DNA of 36,297 nucleotides from Erysipelothrix sp. (GCA_012512455.1 JAAZEF010000074.1:1-36297), one strand, 5' to 3'; shown: positions 25,879 to 35,885, numbered from the stretch's first letter. The notes: generated from the letters alone by a model not told the origin. Program-made: numbers and translations.

Positions 25879-27418
25879 AGCATTAACTTATTTGTCTTAT
25901 CTAAAAATAAAAGGAGTAGTTCGTAATCTTTTTCGTAAACCAATAAGAGCTATTTTCTCAATATTAGGTATTGTTCTCATTTTTGTTTTAATGATCAATA
26001 TTTCACTTAGAGATGCGATTGAAATTGATTCAGGTATCTCTCAATATGGTTTTATGGCTATTGTATCTGCCATGCCAATTTTAATGTTGTTTCTTTTAAT
26101 TTTTAATAAAAAGACAGCATTATTGTATCTTAATGACGCTAACTTCTTATTTGTAGGACCCTTTAGTGATAAACAAATTAAGCTTTATATTATTTGGCAA
26201 TCTATTCAACAAATGATTGCATTAGGGTTTATGTTTGTGTTGTATCTTGCGATATTCTTCAATTATCTAATTATTGATGCCTCCATCCTCTATTTAGGAA
26301 TCGTAATCACTTCGTTAAGTATTTATGCGATTATTATGTACACAGACTATTACTATGTCAGTAATGCCTCTAGAGAGTATCCTAGTAAAGTTAAATATTG
26401 GTTACCATTTTTAATTTTGGCAATGATTATCTTTGTCGCAATTGCTTCAAATCTCAATCAAAGCGATATGTCGATTATTAAAATAATCGAGCGCTTGCTT
26501 GAACATCCAATGTTTTCCTATATTCCATTTTTAGGTTGGGCTTACGCATTACAAAATGGAAACTATTGGCTCGGAGTCCTTTGTCCCTTAGTGTTAGGTC
26601 TTGTGTATACTTATTTATTCTTTCAACATAAAGGTGACTATTATGAAAAAGCAATTGATGATGCGTTATATGTGACCTCTCAAAGACAAAAGATTAATAA
26701 AGCTGGTGGAAATCAAGAAGCATTAGATTCAATGATGGAAGTTAAGAAAGTAACCAAAACAAAGAACTTTAAGTTTCTTGGCGGAGGTTGGGCTTTATTA
26801 TCTCGACAAATACTTCATCTGATTAAAACAAGAAAGTTATTAGATTTACAACAACTCTTTATGTTAGGAATTTATACAGCCATCGCCATGTTTTCTGGTG
26901 AAGCAGAGTTGTATCAGTTAATGTTAATGATATCAGTGTTATTTATTACAAATACAGATGTCTTGGAATCTGAGCTAAGTAGACATTATATTTATTTAGT
27001 TCCAGATCACAATTTTAAGAAATTATTAGCTTCTTTAAGTATTATGATAATTCGAGTCTTGACCTATAGTTTAATTGCCTTTTTATTCTTAGTATTTTTC
27101 TTCAAACTACCATTGATGTCAAGTGTTCTGTTTAGTTTAAATTTAGTAGCAGTATCACTGATGTATCAAGCAAGTTTAGTGTTAGTATTACGAATCTTAG
27201 GACTACAAAAAAATAAGATACTTCAAATGTTTATTCAATTAATTGTCTTTTTAATTGTCTTAGTTCCTAGTGGTTTAATAGTATTTTTGTTATTATTTAT
27301 CGTTGAATTAAATCTTGATCAAGTCTCTATTGTGACCATGATATTGAATATAATTTCGACATTCTTGTTGTTGTATGCATCAAAAGGTGTCGTCGATGGG
27401 GTAGGTATTGTTGACTAG
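25865..27418 (+). CDS. ABC exporter membrane subunit (ABC_export-like)
   Basis: Polytopic 517-aa protein overlapping the ATPase gene by 14 nt; FVGPFSDKQIKLYIIWQSIQQM motif. Confidence 0.8.
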   Translation: MNNTKALTYLSYLKIKGVVRNLFRKPIRAIFSILGIVLIFVLMINISLRDAIEIDSGISQYGFMAIVSAMPILMLFLLIFNKKTALLYLNDANFLFVGPFSDKQIKLYIIWQSIQQMIALGFMFVLYLAIFFNYLIIDASILYLGIVITSLSIYAIIMYTDYYYVSNASREYPSKVKYWLPFLILAMIIFVAIASNLNQSDMSIIKIIERLLEHPMFSYIPFLGWAYALQNGNYWLGVLCPLVLGLVYTYLFFQHKGDYYEKAIDDALYVTSQRQKINKAGGNQEALDSMMEVKKVTKTKNFKFLGGGWALLSRQILHLIKTRKLLDLQQLFMLGIYTAIAMFSGEAELYQLMLMISVLFITNTDVLESELSRHYIYLVPDHNFKKLLASLSIMIIRVLTYSLIAFLFLVFFFKLPLMSSVLFSLNLVAVSLMYQASLVLVLRILGLQKNKILQMFIQLIVFLIVLVPSGLIVFLLLFIVELNLDQVSIVTMILNIISTFLLLYASKGVVDGVGIVD

Positions 27419-27435
27419 TCAAAGAGGTCGTTAAA

Positions 27436-27444
27436 TGCTAGAAT
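27436..27444 (+). promoter_or_regulatory. Possible extended -10 promoter for Big_2 gene
   Basis: TGCTAGAAT 26 nt upstream of start 27470; palindrome TTGACTAGTCAA at 27411-27422. Confidence 0.35.
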
Positions 27445-27469
27445 GAACAAAGTGAAGGGATGGTTCAAT

Positions 27470-29506
27470 ATGAGAAAAACAATCCAATCATTGTTAATGA
27501 TTTTCGTTCTTTTAATATCTGTTTTGATTGACGCACAACCGACTTATGCTCAAAACAATTTTGAAATGGGCAGCGAACAGGTTGTGGTATTAAAGCGCAA
27601 CGAAACACTCACTTTTACGCTGGTTAAAGATGGTGTCAACTTATTACCATCTGATATTAGAAATTGGGAAAATTCTAATCCCAATGTCGCAACAATTAAT
27701 GATTTTATAATTTCAACTAAAGAATACGGCACAACAGTACTTATAGGTTATCAAGATAATGAAGACAATGAAGATTTTATTAGAATCGAAGTCAATGTCT
27801 TAGAAGGCATTGCTTTTGAGTCCGCATCTGTCACTATTGATGTCGAAGAAAGTATCACAGTAGGGGTAGTTACTAATCCTGATGCGCCTATTGAAAATCT
27901 CAATGTCACTTATTCTTCTTTAGATGACACTATCGCAAGTGTCAATAGTTCTGGACAAATAGTAGGACTTAAAGAAGGCAGTACAATAATTGAGGCAGAT
28001 TATCATGGCCTTAAGGCACAATTAGAAGTTATCGTTAAAAACATACCTGACTTTCAATTTAATCAAACCCAATTAACGATGAATCTTTTTTCATCGACAC
28101 TCGCTCCATATACCATATCAATCCATGGAGGACGTGACGATACCATTTTGTGGTCAAGTGACAATGAAGCAGTTGTGACCATTAATCAAGCAGGTTGGAT
28201 TACCGCTGTTGGGACAGGTCAAACTAATATTACGGCACAGGTCTTAAATCAAGAATATATTTTACCAATCACTGTTTCTTCGGGGGTCATTGATTTTAAT
28301 ATCTCTATTAGTCATCTTCAATTAGAACAAGGCCAAAGTTATCAATTAGAATGGACTATTGAACCCGCAAGTCATAGCCAATTAGGGGTTACCTGGGTAT
28401 CCAGTAAGCCCTCGGTTGCGACAGTCAATAATGGTGTAGTAAGTGCCAAAGGACCAGGTACCACGATTATTAGTGCACGTGTAGATAACATTGTGCGTGA
28501 AATTGAGGTACAAGTATTAATCTCTGTAGAGAACATTAGTGTCTTACCTCGTTCTTTAGTCCTTGCTCAAAATCAGGAGAGCCATTTGTCTGTGATTTAT
28601 AAACCCAGCAATACCACGGCTCCTAAAAATCCAGTATTCTCCTCAGCAGATCCAAGTATTGCTACAGTCGACCAAAATGGTAATGTACGAGGCGTAAGTC
28701 CTGGAGAAACAACAATATTTATCGAAGATTTAGGTTTCTCTTTAACCGTCGGTGTCACTGTCACATACCAAAGTGATAGTAGTGGACACAGTATCTTAAT
28801 TGGACATTTTTTGGACGCTGATACGGTGACATTTGACTTAAGCGATATTGACGATCCGAGTCAAGTTATCCTAGAAGTTCCTTTCTATGAGGCCTTTAGT
28901 AGCTTAGATGAGATTACCTTAAATCTTATGATGAATGATGAATTACTAGATGATTCGACACTGATCTCTAAGGGATTATTCTTAAATCGACTTTATCAAT
29001 CAAAGAAAGTCCAATTAAATGTTTACAAAGCCAGTGGTGATTTACTCTTTAATATCGATTTTAATGATTTTGATGCTTATAATACCAATTTATTTGTGGA
29101 TGTGATGAATGATGTGGAAGAAGTTAAAAAGAAAAATGATTTAGATTTTTTTGTAAAAATACCTTTTAACTTAAATGCTCAAACAACTATTAGAGTCAAA
29201 CATGAGCCTATAAGTGAAAATGAGACATTTTATCTGTATCTTGTAGATGATGATTTGGATACACAACAACTATCAAATAATACAAGTTTGACTGTTGATG
29301 AATCAGGAATGTCACAATTTAATGATATTGAAAGCGGATTATACTTAATATCTACCATAAATAATGATATGATACTCGGTGACCTTGTTATTTATATTGT
29401 GAGTGGCTTAGCAGTCGTATCAATATTAGGGTTTGTGTTATATAAATTAAGAGAAATGAAAAAAGAAGATAAAATCAAACAAGAAAGAGAATATGGACTC
29501 GATTAA
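27470..29506 (+). CDS. Cell-surface protein with about five Big_2-like Ig repeats and a C-terminal TM anchor
   Basis: Signal peptide MRKTIQSLLMIFVLLISVLIDAQPTYAQ; repeated ...SSxxxxIATVxxxGxVxGxxxGxTxI...; C-terminal IYIVSGLAVVSILGFVLYKLREMKK. Confidence 0.82.
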   Translation: MRKTIQSLLMIFVLLISVLIDAQPTYAQNNFEMGSEQVVVLKRNETLTFTLVKDGVNLLPSDIRNWENSNPNVATINDFIISTKEYGTTVLIGYQDNEDNEDFIRIEVNVLEGIAFESASVTIDVEESITVGVVTNPDAPIENLNVTYSSLDDTIASVNSSGQIVGLKEGSTIIEADYHGLKAQLEVIVKNIPDFQFNQTQLTMNLFSSTLAPYTISIHGGRDDTILWSSDNEAVVTINQAGWITAVGTGQTNITAQVLNQEYILPITVSSGVIDFNISISHLQLEQGQSYQLEWTIEPASHSQLGVTWVSSKPSVATVNNGVVSAKGPGTTIISARVDNIVREIEVQVLISVENISVLPRSLVLAQNQESHLSVIYKPSNTTAPKNPVFSSADPSIATVDQNGNVRGVSPGETTIFIEDLGFSLTVGVTVTYQSDSSGHSILIGHFLDADTVTFDLSDIDDPSQVILEVPFYEAFSSLDEITLNLMMNDELLDDSTLISKGLFLNRLYQSKKVQLNVYKASGDLLFNIDFNDFDAYNTNLFVDVMNDVEEVKKKNDLDFFVKIPFNLNAQTTIRVKHEPISENETFYLYLVDDDLDTQQLSNNTSLTVDESGMSQFNDIESGLYLISTINNDMILGDLVIYIVSGLAVVSILGFVLYKLREMKKEDKIKQEREYGLD

Positions 29507-29508
29507 TT

Positions 29509-30930
29509 ATGGAAACTAAAAAAAGAAAAAGAAAATTAAATGTTAAATTATTTGACTATGCGCTAATAGGTTCAGCAATTATTTATTTACTAGCAGAACT
29601 TTACAACAAAAGTATTCCGTTCAAATACGCAATGGTATTGTTTTTAATTGTCATCATCTTGATGGCAATAGGCTTGTTAGTCAATCGAAAAGGAGCCAAA
29701 GTTACATTAGCTATCAGTATTCTAATCGCGGCAGCAGGCTTGTTTTATATGCAGTATTCGATTGATACATTAGTGAACTTTGACCAATTTCAAACCAATA
29801 CAGTATCATTGGTAGTCTTAGAAGATTCACCTTATGAAGCAATTGAAGATTTACATGACAATACCACATTAGCTGTCTCTACAAATTTTAATCAAAATTT
29901 ATATGAAGCTATGTTAGAGGATTTAGAAAATATTTATCCACTTAATGGTAATGTAGAACGCTATGATAGTGATATTTCAGTAGTTGATGCTCTCTATGAT
30001 GGAACTATTGAAGTTATGGTCTTAGATGAAGTGTTTAGAGATACAGTCGTTGAATCACAAGAGGATTTCAATAACAAAACTCGGGTGATTTACTCTTATG
30101 AAAAACATAACGAGAAAAATGATATCGCTAAGGAAGTCGACGTACGTAAAGAAGGATTCACTATTTTCATCAGTGGTATCGATGTTGATGGACCAATCAG
30201 TACGGTATCACGTTCAGATGTCAATATTTTAATGACCGTGAATCCTGATACTAATGAAATTTTATTAACGACTACACCACGTGATTCTTATGTTGAATTA
30301 GGGTGTGCTCAAGGTTATATGAAAGATAAATTGACTCATGCTGGAACGATGGGTATTGAATGTTCTATTTCAACTTTAGAAAATCTGTATGATATCGACA
30401 TTAACTATTATGCGAAAGTTAATTTCACATCTTTAATTACACTAATCGATGTCTTAGGTAGTGTTGACGTTTCTTCACAATATGATTTCTATGGTCATGA
30501 TGGTACTCATTTTACGCAAGGTATGAATACTTTAAACTCAGCACAAGCATTAGAATTCTCGAGAACACGTAAGACTGTACCAGGTGGTGACATTACTCGT
30601 GGTCTCCATCAATTAGAAGTTATTAAAGGAATTATCAATAAATTGACACAACCCTCAGTTTTATTGAACATTAATGGTATTGTTAATAAAGTATCTTCAA
30701 GCGTTGATACTAACTTTGGTAGTAATAACCTTTCAAGACTTATCGAAAAACAATTAAATGATGGTAAAGGATGGTCCTTTAATCAAGCCTCTTTAGGTGG
30801 AGTTAGTGGTGGAGATTATACGTACTCTTATCCTAATCAAATATTGTCCGTCTACTATCCAGATGAAGCTTCTGTGGCTGAAATCCATCAATTAATTACG
30901 AACACATTACAAAGTAATAACGATCAATAG
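29509..30930 (+). CDS. LytR-CpsA-Psr (LCP) family protein with N-terminal TM segments and an accessory extracytoplasmic domain
   Basis: SRSDVNILMTVNPDTNEILLTTTPRDSYVELG, LDVLGSVDV-type segment, LNSAQALEFSRTRKTVPGGDITRGLHQLEVIKGI. Confidence 0.92.
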   Translation: METKKRKRKLNVKLFDYALIGSAIIYLLAELYNKSIPFKYAMVLFLIVIILMAIGLLVNRKGAKVTLAISILIAAAGLFYMQYSIDTLVNFDQFQTNTVSLVVLEDSPYEAIEDLHDNTTLAVSTNFNQNLYEAMLEDLENIYPLNGNVERYDSDISVVDALYDGTIEVMVLDEVFRDTVVESQEDFNNKTRVIYSYEKHNEKNDIAKEVDVRKEGFTIFISGIDVDGPISTVSRSDVNILMTVNPDTNEILLTTTPRDSYVELGCAQGYMKDKLTHAGTMGIECSISTLENLYDIDINYYAKVNFTSLITLIDVLGSVDVSSQYDFYGHDGTHFTQGMNTLNSAQALEFSRTRKTVPGGDITRGLHQLEVIKGIINKLTQPSVLLNINGIVNKVSSSVDTNFGSNNLSRLIEKQLNDGKGWSFNQASLGGVSGGDYTYSYPNQILSVYYPDEASVAEIHQLITNTLQSNNDQ

Positions 30931-30938
30931 GAGGAAGT

Positions 30939-31946
30939 ATGCATATATTAGTTACAGGTGGAGCTGGTTTTATTGGTTCTCATACTGTGGTAGAACTTTT
31001 GAATCAAGATCATGAGGTCACCATTGTCGACAACTTTTACAATAGCTCACCAAAAGTTTTAGATGCGATAAAAGAAATCACCCAAAAACAATTTCGTTTT
31101 CATTTAGTCGATGTATCTAATCAAGAACAAATTATCGAATTGTTTGAAAACAATGAATTTGATGCGGTTATACACTTTGCAGGCTATAAAGCTGTCGGTG
31201 AATCGGTCAGTAAACCACTGTCTTATTATTTTAACAACGTCACCTCAACCATCCACTTAGCACAAGCTTGTGTGGATTATGGAGTGAATAAATTTGTTTT
31301 TAGTTCTTCTGCGACAGTTTATGGTGATAATAATGTCCCATTTAAAGAAGATATGGAGCTGTTACCTACGACTAATCCTTATGGTGAAACAAAAGCCATG
31401 AGTGAACGCGTCTTAATGGATGCTGTGAAAGCACATCCAGATTTAGGGGTTTCATTATTGCGCTACTTTAATCCCGTAGGAGCTCATCCTAGTGGTTTAA
31501 TTGGCGAAGTACCTACAGGTGTTCCTAATAACTTAATGCCTTATATTTCTCAAGTAGCTAGTGGTCAAAGAGAGAAATTATTTGTATTTGGCAATGACTA
31601 TGAAACGACAGATGGAACGGGAGTTCGAGATTATATCCATGTGGTCGATTTAGCGAAAGGCCATGTGGCAGCTTTAGAACACTTGAATGCAGGGACACAT
31701 ATTTACAATCTAGGTTCAGGTAAAGGAACGTCGGTCTTGGAATTGGTTCATTCTTTTGAAAAGGTCAATGATATAAAGATTCCTTATGATATTGTAAAAC
31801 GACGTGATGGCGATATTGCTATAAGCTATGCGGATGCCAGTAAAGCTAAGAATGAGTTAGATTGGGAAACAAAATTAACTATAGATGACATGTGTGAAGA
31901 CACGTGGCGTTTCGAAAGTAAACGGGTCACAAAGAGAGATATTTGA
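30939..31946 (+). CDS. galE: UDP-glucose 4-epimerase
   Basis: ILVTGGAGFIGSHTVVELL, FSSSATVYGDNNVPFKED, NPYGETKAMSERVL, LRYFNPVGAHPSGLIGE. Confidence 0.95.
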   Translation: MHILVTGGAGFIGSHTVVELLNQDHEVTIVDNFYNSSPKVLDAIKEITQKQFRFHLVDVSNQEQIIELFENNEFDAVIHFAGYKAVGESVSKPLSYYFNNVTSTIHLAQACVDYGVNKFVFSSSATVYGDNNVPFKEDMELLPTTNPYGETKAMSERVLMDAVKAHPDLGVSLLRYFNPVGAHPSGLIGEVPTGVPNNLMPYISQVASGQREKLFVFGNDYETTDGTGVRDYIHVVDLAKGHVAALEHLNAGTHIYNLGSGKGTSVLELVHSFEKVNDIKIPYDIVKRRDGDIAISYADASKAKNELDWETKLTIDDMCEDTWRFESKRVTKRDI

Positions 31947-31971
31947 CATAAGAGGTGTTAATCTATATAAT
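31943..31971 (+). promoter_or_regulatory. Perfect-consensus sigma-A promoter for yceD-rpmF
   Basis: TTGACA (31943-31948), 17 nt spacer, TATAAT (31966-31971); -35 overlaps galE stop. Confidence 0.85.
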
Positions 31972-32000
31972 GTGAACGTTAAGAATCATGGAGTGATAGA

Positions 32001-32513
32001 ATGATTTTCAAACGACAAGATCTTCGTTTATTGAATGGAAACACTCAATATATTGAAGAGAAATTAGTATTTGATTTAACATCATTGAAACATGATGTCT
32101 TGCGTCAATTAGAGAATGTAGAAGTGAATGGTCAATTAAACTATGATAACCAGGCAGATCATGCATATCTTAATTTGACAATTACAGGTGATATGACATT
32201 ACCTGACTCATTAACTAATGAAGATGTTTTGGTACCTTTTGAATCAGTTGTCAGTGAAATTATTAGTTTCAATGAAAGTGATGATGAAGAAAATCCTGAT
32301 ATCTTGGTAGTTAAGAGTGACTTTATTGATTTGAATCCATTGATATTTACACACATCCTTAGTGAAATTCCTCTTAAAGTTGAAAAAGAGGGTAAAAAAA
32401 TATATCCTAAGGGTGAAGGTTGGGAAGTATTAAGTGAGGAACATTTTCAAAACCAAGAGAAAAAGATTGATCCTCGCTTAGCAAAATTAAAAGAATTCAA
32501 ATTTGAAGAATAA
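32001..32513 (+). CDS. DUF177/YceD-family protein
   Basis: YceD-like acidic protein directly upstream of rpmF, a conserved pairing. Confidence 0.82.
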   Translation: MIFKRQDLRLLNGNTQYIEEKLVFDLTSLKHDVLRQLENVEVNGQLNYDNQADHAYLNLTITGDMTLPDSLTNEDVLVPFESVVSEIISFNESDDEENPDILVVKSDFIDLNPLIFTHILSEIPLKVEKEGKKIYPKGEGWEVLSEEHFQNQEKKIDPRLAKLKEFKFEE

Positions 32514-32530
32514 CGGAGGTGAAGTAAACC

Positions 32531-32689
32531 ATGGCAGTACCAAAGAGACGTACTTCGAAAAGCACTAAAGCTAAACGTCGTACCCATTACAAACTAGCAG
32601 CTAAGACTTTAGTGAAAGACAAGAACACAGGTGAATATCACCGTCCACACCACGCTGTTTCCACAGAAGGTGAATTTAGAGCTAAATAG
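32531..32689 (+). CDS. rpmF: Ribosomal protein bL32, Cys-free (C-) form
   Basis: [52 protein letters not shown]; 52 aa, below the ORF-track length cut-off. Confidence 0.93.
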   Translation: MAVPKRRTSKSTKAKRRTHYKLAAKTLVKDKNTGEYHRPHHAVSTEGEFRAK

Positions 32690-32698
32690 TTTCTTATT

Positions 32699-32722
32699 AC
32701 TAGGGTAACACCTAGTTTTTTT
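32699..32722 (+). terminator. Intrinsic terminator after rpmF
   Basis: actagg-gtaaca-cctagt followed by tttttt. Confidence 0.75.
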
Positions 32723-32774
32723 ATGATTTATACATAAATAATGGTATTATAAAGAAAATACAGATGGAGAGTTT

Positions 32775-34286
32775 ATGAAAAAAGCATCAATCTTTGTTAT
32801 GATCGTGACAGTTTTGTCAAAATTATTAGGATTTGTCCGTGAAACAGTTCTAGCAGCGACTTTTGGCCCAGGAGCCATCAGTGATGCTTTCATTTATTCT
32901 TTCGGATTACCTACCAAAATCTTTTCATTAATCGCAGCCGCTTTTGTGACAGGTTTTATTCCGATGTTTACACGAATTGAAAATCAAAAAGGAAAACAAG
33001 AAGCAAACACTTTTTTAAATAATGTCGTCCATGTGGTGGTCATACTATGTGCTATTATTAGTGGCTTCTTCTTTATTTTCACTGAATTTTCTTTATCAAT
33101 TCTTTTACCAAGCGCATCACAAGAAGCTTTGGTTTATTTAATACCATTTACTAAAGTGACTGTCTTTTCAGTCTTCTTTACAAGTATTATTCAAATCTTC
33201 ACAGGCTTCTTACAAATAAGAGATTCCTTTGTCTTCCCTATGATGATGGGTTTCCCAATGAATATTGTTGTCATTGGAGCCATTTATATGTCAACATTTG
33301 TAGGCACTTGGATATTACCTTTTGGTATTCTAATTTCTTATGCTTTACAAGCTACATTAATTCTAGGATATTCTCGCTTTAAGGGTTATCGTTATCAATT
33401 TGTTATTAATTTTAAAGATCCAGATCTAAGAAAAATGTTAGTCATTGCTGTACCATTGATTATCGGCGCCTCAGTCGCTGTATTTGGTGGTCTAGTGAAC
33501 GAAGGGATCGTTTCTGGTGTAGATGGTGGTATTTCTTATTTGAACTATTCTACACGGGTAGGAGGACTTATCTCTGGTATATTTGCGACATCGATTGTTT
33601 CGGTAACTTATCCAGGAATATCACGAAGTGTATCTCTAAATAAAGTTGAAGAGGCTAAAAAGGAAACAGGGGATTCTATCATCAGTATCTTACTATTTGT
33701 GTTACCTAGTATTGTAGGAATCACTATTTTGGCAGAACCTGTCCTACGCTTTATCTATGTTCGTGAGGAATTTACAGAGGCTCATTTACAGGTCTTGGTT
33801 CCAATATTTGTGTTTTATACCTTAGCTGTTTTAGTTAACTGTTTGAGAGATTTAATTGTTAAAGTATTTTATGCGTATCAAGATACAAGAACACCTATGT
33901 ACAATAGTATATTAACAATTGGACTTCAAGCTTCCTTGGCCATCGCGTTGTTTAATGTTTTAGGTGTCATGGGAGTTACTTTAGCAATGAGTATCTCACA
34001 TACTATTAGTTTGCTCTTCTTAACTTTTCAAATGAAGAAACTATTTAATGATTTCCCACTAAGATACTACATTAAGCAAATATTAAAACTCGTTATCGCT
34101 TCTGTGTTAATGGGTGTGGTAGTCTACTTTACTTATCGCTATTTCTCAACACAGTCATCTTCATTGATGGCCATGTTCATTAGTATTATCGTAGGTATTA
34201 TTGTTTATTTAGTTGCGGTTTTAATGAGTGGTATCGATACCGTAGATTCCTTAATAGAATCTATTCGTTATAAATTGAAGGGATAA
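32775..34286 (+). CDS. murJ: Lipid II flippase MurJ
   Basis: MVTVLSKLLGFVRETVLAATFGPGAISDAFIYSFGLP...; MVF/MOP family polytopic protein. Confidence 0.9.
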   Translation: MKKASIFVMIVTVLSKLLGFVRETVLAATFGPGAISDAFIYSFGLPTKIFSLIAAAFVTGFIPMFTRIENQKGKQEANTFLNNVVHVVVILCAIISGFFFIFTEFSLSILLPSASQEALVYLIPFTKVTVFSVFFTSIIQIFTGFLQIRDSFVFPMMMGFPMNIVVIGAIYMSTFVGTWILPFGILISYALQATLILGYSRFKGYRYQFVINFKDPDLRKMLVIAVPLIIGASVAVFGGLVNEGIVSGVDGGISYLNYSTRVGGLISGIFATSIVSVTYPGISRSVSLNKVEEAKKETGDSIISILLFVLPSIVGITILAEPVLRFIYVREEFTEAHLQVLVPIFVFYTLAVLVNCLRDLIVKVFYAYQDTRTPMYNSILTIGLQASLAIALFNVLGVMGVTLAMSISHTISLLFLTFQMKKLFNDFPLRYYIKQILKLVIASVLMGVVVYFTYRYFSTQSSSLMAMFISIIVGIIVYLVAVLMSGIDTVDSLIESIRYKLKG

Positions 34287-34289
34287 ATT

Positions 34290-34988
34290 ATGGATAACGC
34301 TAGACGTTTTTTAAATGCCTATTCAAAAATCGAAAAGTATTTTGCTTCATTGAATCAAACTGGGAAGCACTTTTCTTTTCAAAACAGTGTGAATTATCAC
34401 GCGAAAAAGAATGAAATTGTGAAAGTATTTCGTGATGATTTAATTGAATATGGTCAATTAAGAAATGCGATTGTACACGATCGTGCACAAGAAGTGGAAA
34501 TTATTGCCCAACCACATTTGTCAGTCGTAGAGAAAATGGAAAAGATTGCCAATATGTTAACACAGCCTAAGGCCATCAAAGATTTAGATTTGCGAAAAGT
34601 GCTAACTTGTCAGGCTGATGATCTTTTCTCAGATGTATTAGAGAAAATGAATCAAAAAGGTTACTCTCAAGCCCCTGTGTTAAAGAACAACCAAGTGGTT
34701 AATGTTCTTTCATCGTCTATGATTGTCCATTACATGTATCAACATATTGTAGAAAATATGATAAACTTAAACGGGATTTTGGTACAAGAGGTCTTAGAAG
34801 ATAAAAAAGAACACTACAAGATTGTAAGACCATCTTTGTCTTTAACCAATGTCATTCAACTTTTTGGTGAAGCTAGTCAAAAGGGATTAATCCTTAGTGC
34901 CATAATTATTGTAGACCATCAAAAACTAAGTGGTATATTAACACCTAAAGACATCCCGTATATACTTAATGAAATAATGAACGATTAG
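34290..34988 (+). CDS. HEPN-like N-terminal domain fused to a CBS pair
   Basis: N-terminal helical region with LRNAIVHDR (R-N-x3-H); C-terminal two CBS-like motifs. Confidence 0.65.
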   Translation: MDNARRFLNAYSKIEKYFASLNQTGKHFSFQNSVNYHAKKNEIVKVFRDDLIEYGQLRNAIVHDRAQEVEIIAQPHLSVVEKMEKIANMLTQPKAIKDLDLRKVLTCQADDLFSDVLEKMNQKGYSQAPVLKNNQVVNVLSSSMIVHYMYQHIVENMINLNGILVQEVLEDKKEHYKIVRPSLSLTNVIQLFGEASQKGLILSAIIIVDHQKLSGILTPKDIPYILNEIMND

Positions 34989-34997
34989 GAGAACACC

Positions 34998-35876
34998 ATG
35001 TCATATTTTATATTAAACAATACATCGCTTAAGCGATTCCATACTTTCCAACTAGATGTAATAGCTGAAATTGTTATTTTACCAACCGATAAAAACGCAC
35101 TTATTAGTGCTCTTAGAGACTATTCAGATAAAAAAACTGTCTTAATAGGTAAGGGTTCTAATATGATTTTTTCACAATCATCATATGATGCCAATACCGT
35201 TTTTATTGTGACGACCATGGTTGATCTGATTGAGTTATCTGATAACTTAATCCATGTTGATGCGGGAGTGACGATGAATCAATTTGCATGGTTCACTTGT
35301 GAAAACTCAATCGATGGTTATGCTTTCTGTGAAGATATACCTGGCACTTTAGGAGGTGCCTTAATGATGAATGCAGGTCAGTGGCAATATACCATAGGAC
35401 AATACGTCAAGTGGATAGAAGTGTTTGACTATGATACTCAATCTGTCCGTATCATTTATCCTGAAGATGACTTCTTTGGTTATCGTTACTCAAGACTCAA
35501 CGAGATGAATGTCTGTGTCCTAGAAGTAGCTCTATCTATACAAAAAGGTGAATACATGGATATTTTAGATTTGATGTTGCAGTATCGTCGCGAACGTTAT
35601 GTCAAACAACCGCGTCAATTTCCTAATGCAGGTTCAGTCTTTAAGCGTCCTAAAGACAAAGAAGGAAATTCATTATTCACATGGCAATTATTTGATGCCT
35701 GTGATTTAAGAGGCTTTCAAATAGGGGACGCACAAGTATCTGTCAAACACCCAGGTTTTATTGTCAATACGGGTAATGCTAAAGTGGCAGATGTTCAATT
35801 AGTTATTGCGGAATGTAAAAAACGCGTTAAAGAACAATTTGACGTTGATTTAGAATTAGAATGGCGAGTTATATAA
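34998..35876 (+). CDS. murB: UDP-N-acetylenolpyruvoylglucosamine reductase
   Basis: LIGKGSNMIFS, DIPGTLGGALMMNAG, YRYSRLN, RQFPNAGSVFKRP. Confidence 0.92.
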   Translation: MSYFILNNTSLKRFHTFQLDVIAEIVILPTDKNALISALRDYSDKKTVLIGKGSNMIFSQSSYDANTVFIVTTMVDLIELSDNLIHVDAGVTMNQFAWFTCENSIDGYAFCEDIPGTLGGALMMNAGQWQYTIGQYVKWIEVFDYDTQSVRIIYPEDDFFGYRYSRLNEMNVCVLEVALSIQKGEYMDILDLMLQYRRERYVKQPRQFPNAGSVFKRPKDKEGNSLFTWQLFDACDLRGFQIGDAQVSVKHPGFIVNTGNAKVADVQLVIAECKKRVKEQFDVDLELEWRVI

Positions 35877-35885
35877 AATAAGTAA

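Noticed and set aside
27411-27422. Perfect 12-bp palindrome TTGACTAGTCAA at the ABC permease stop codon
   Set aside because: Lies upstream of a possible extended -10 and could be an operator, but it is short, single-copy as far as I saw, and partly coding; not enough to call.
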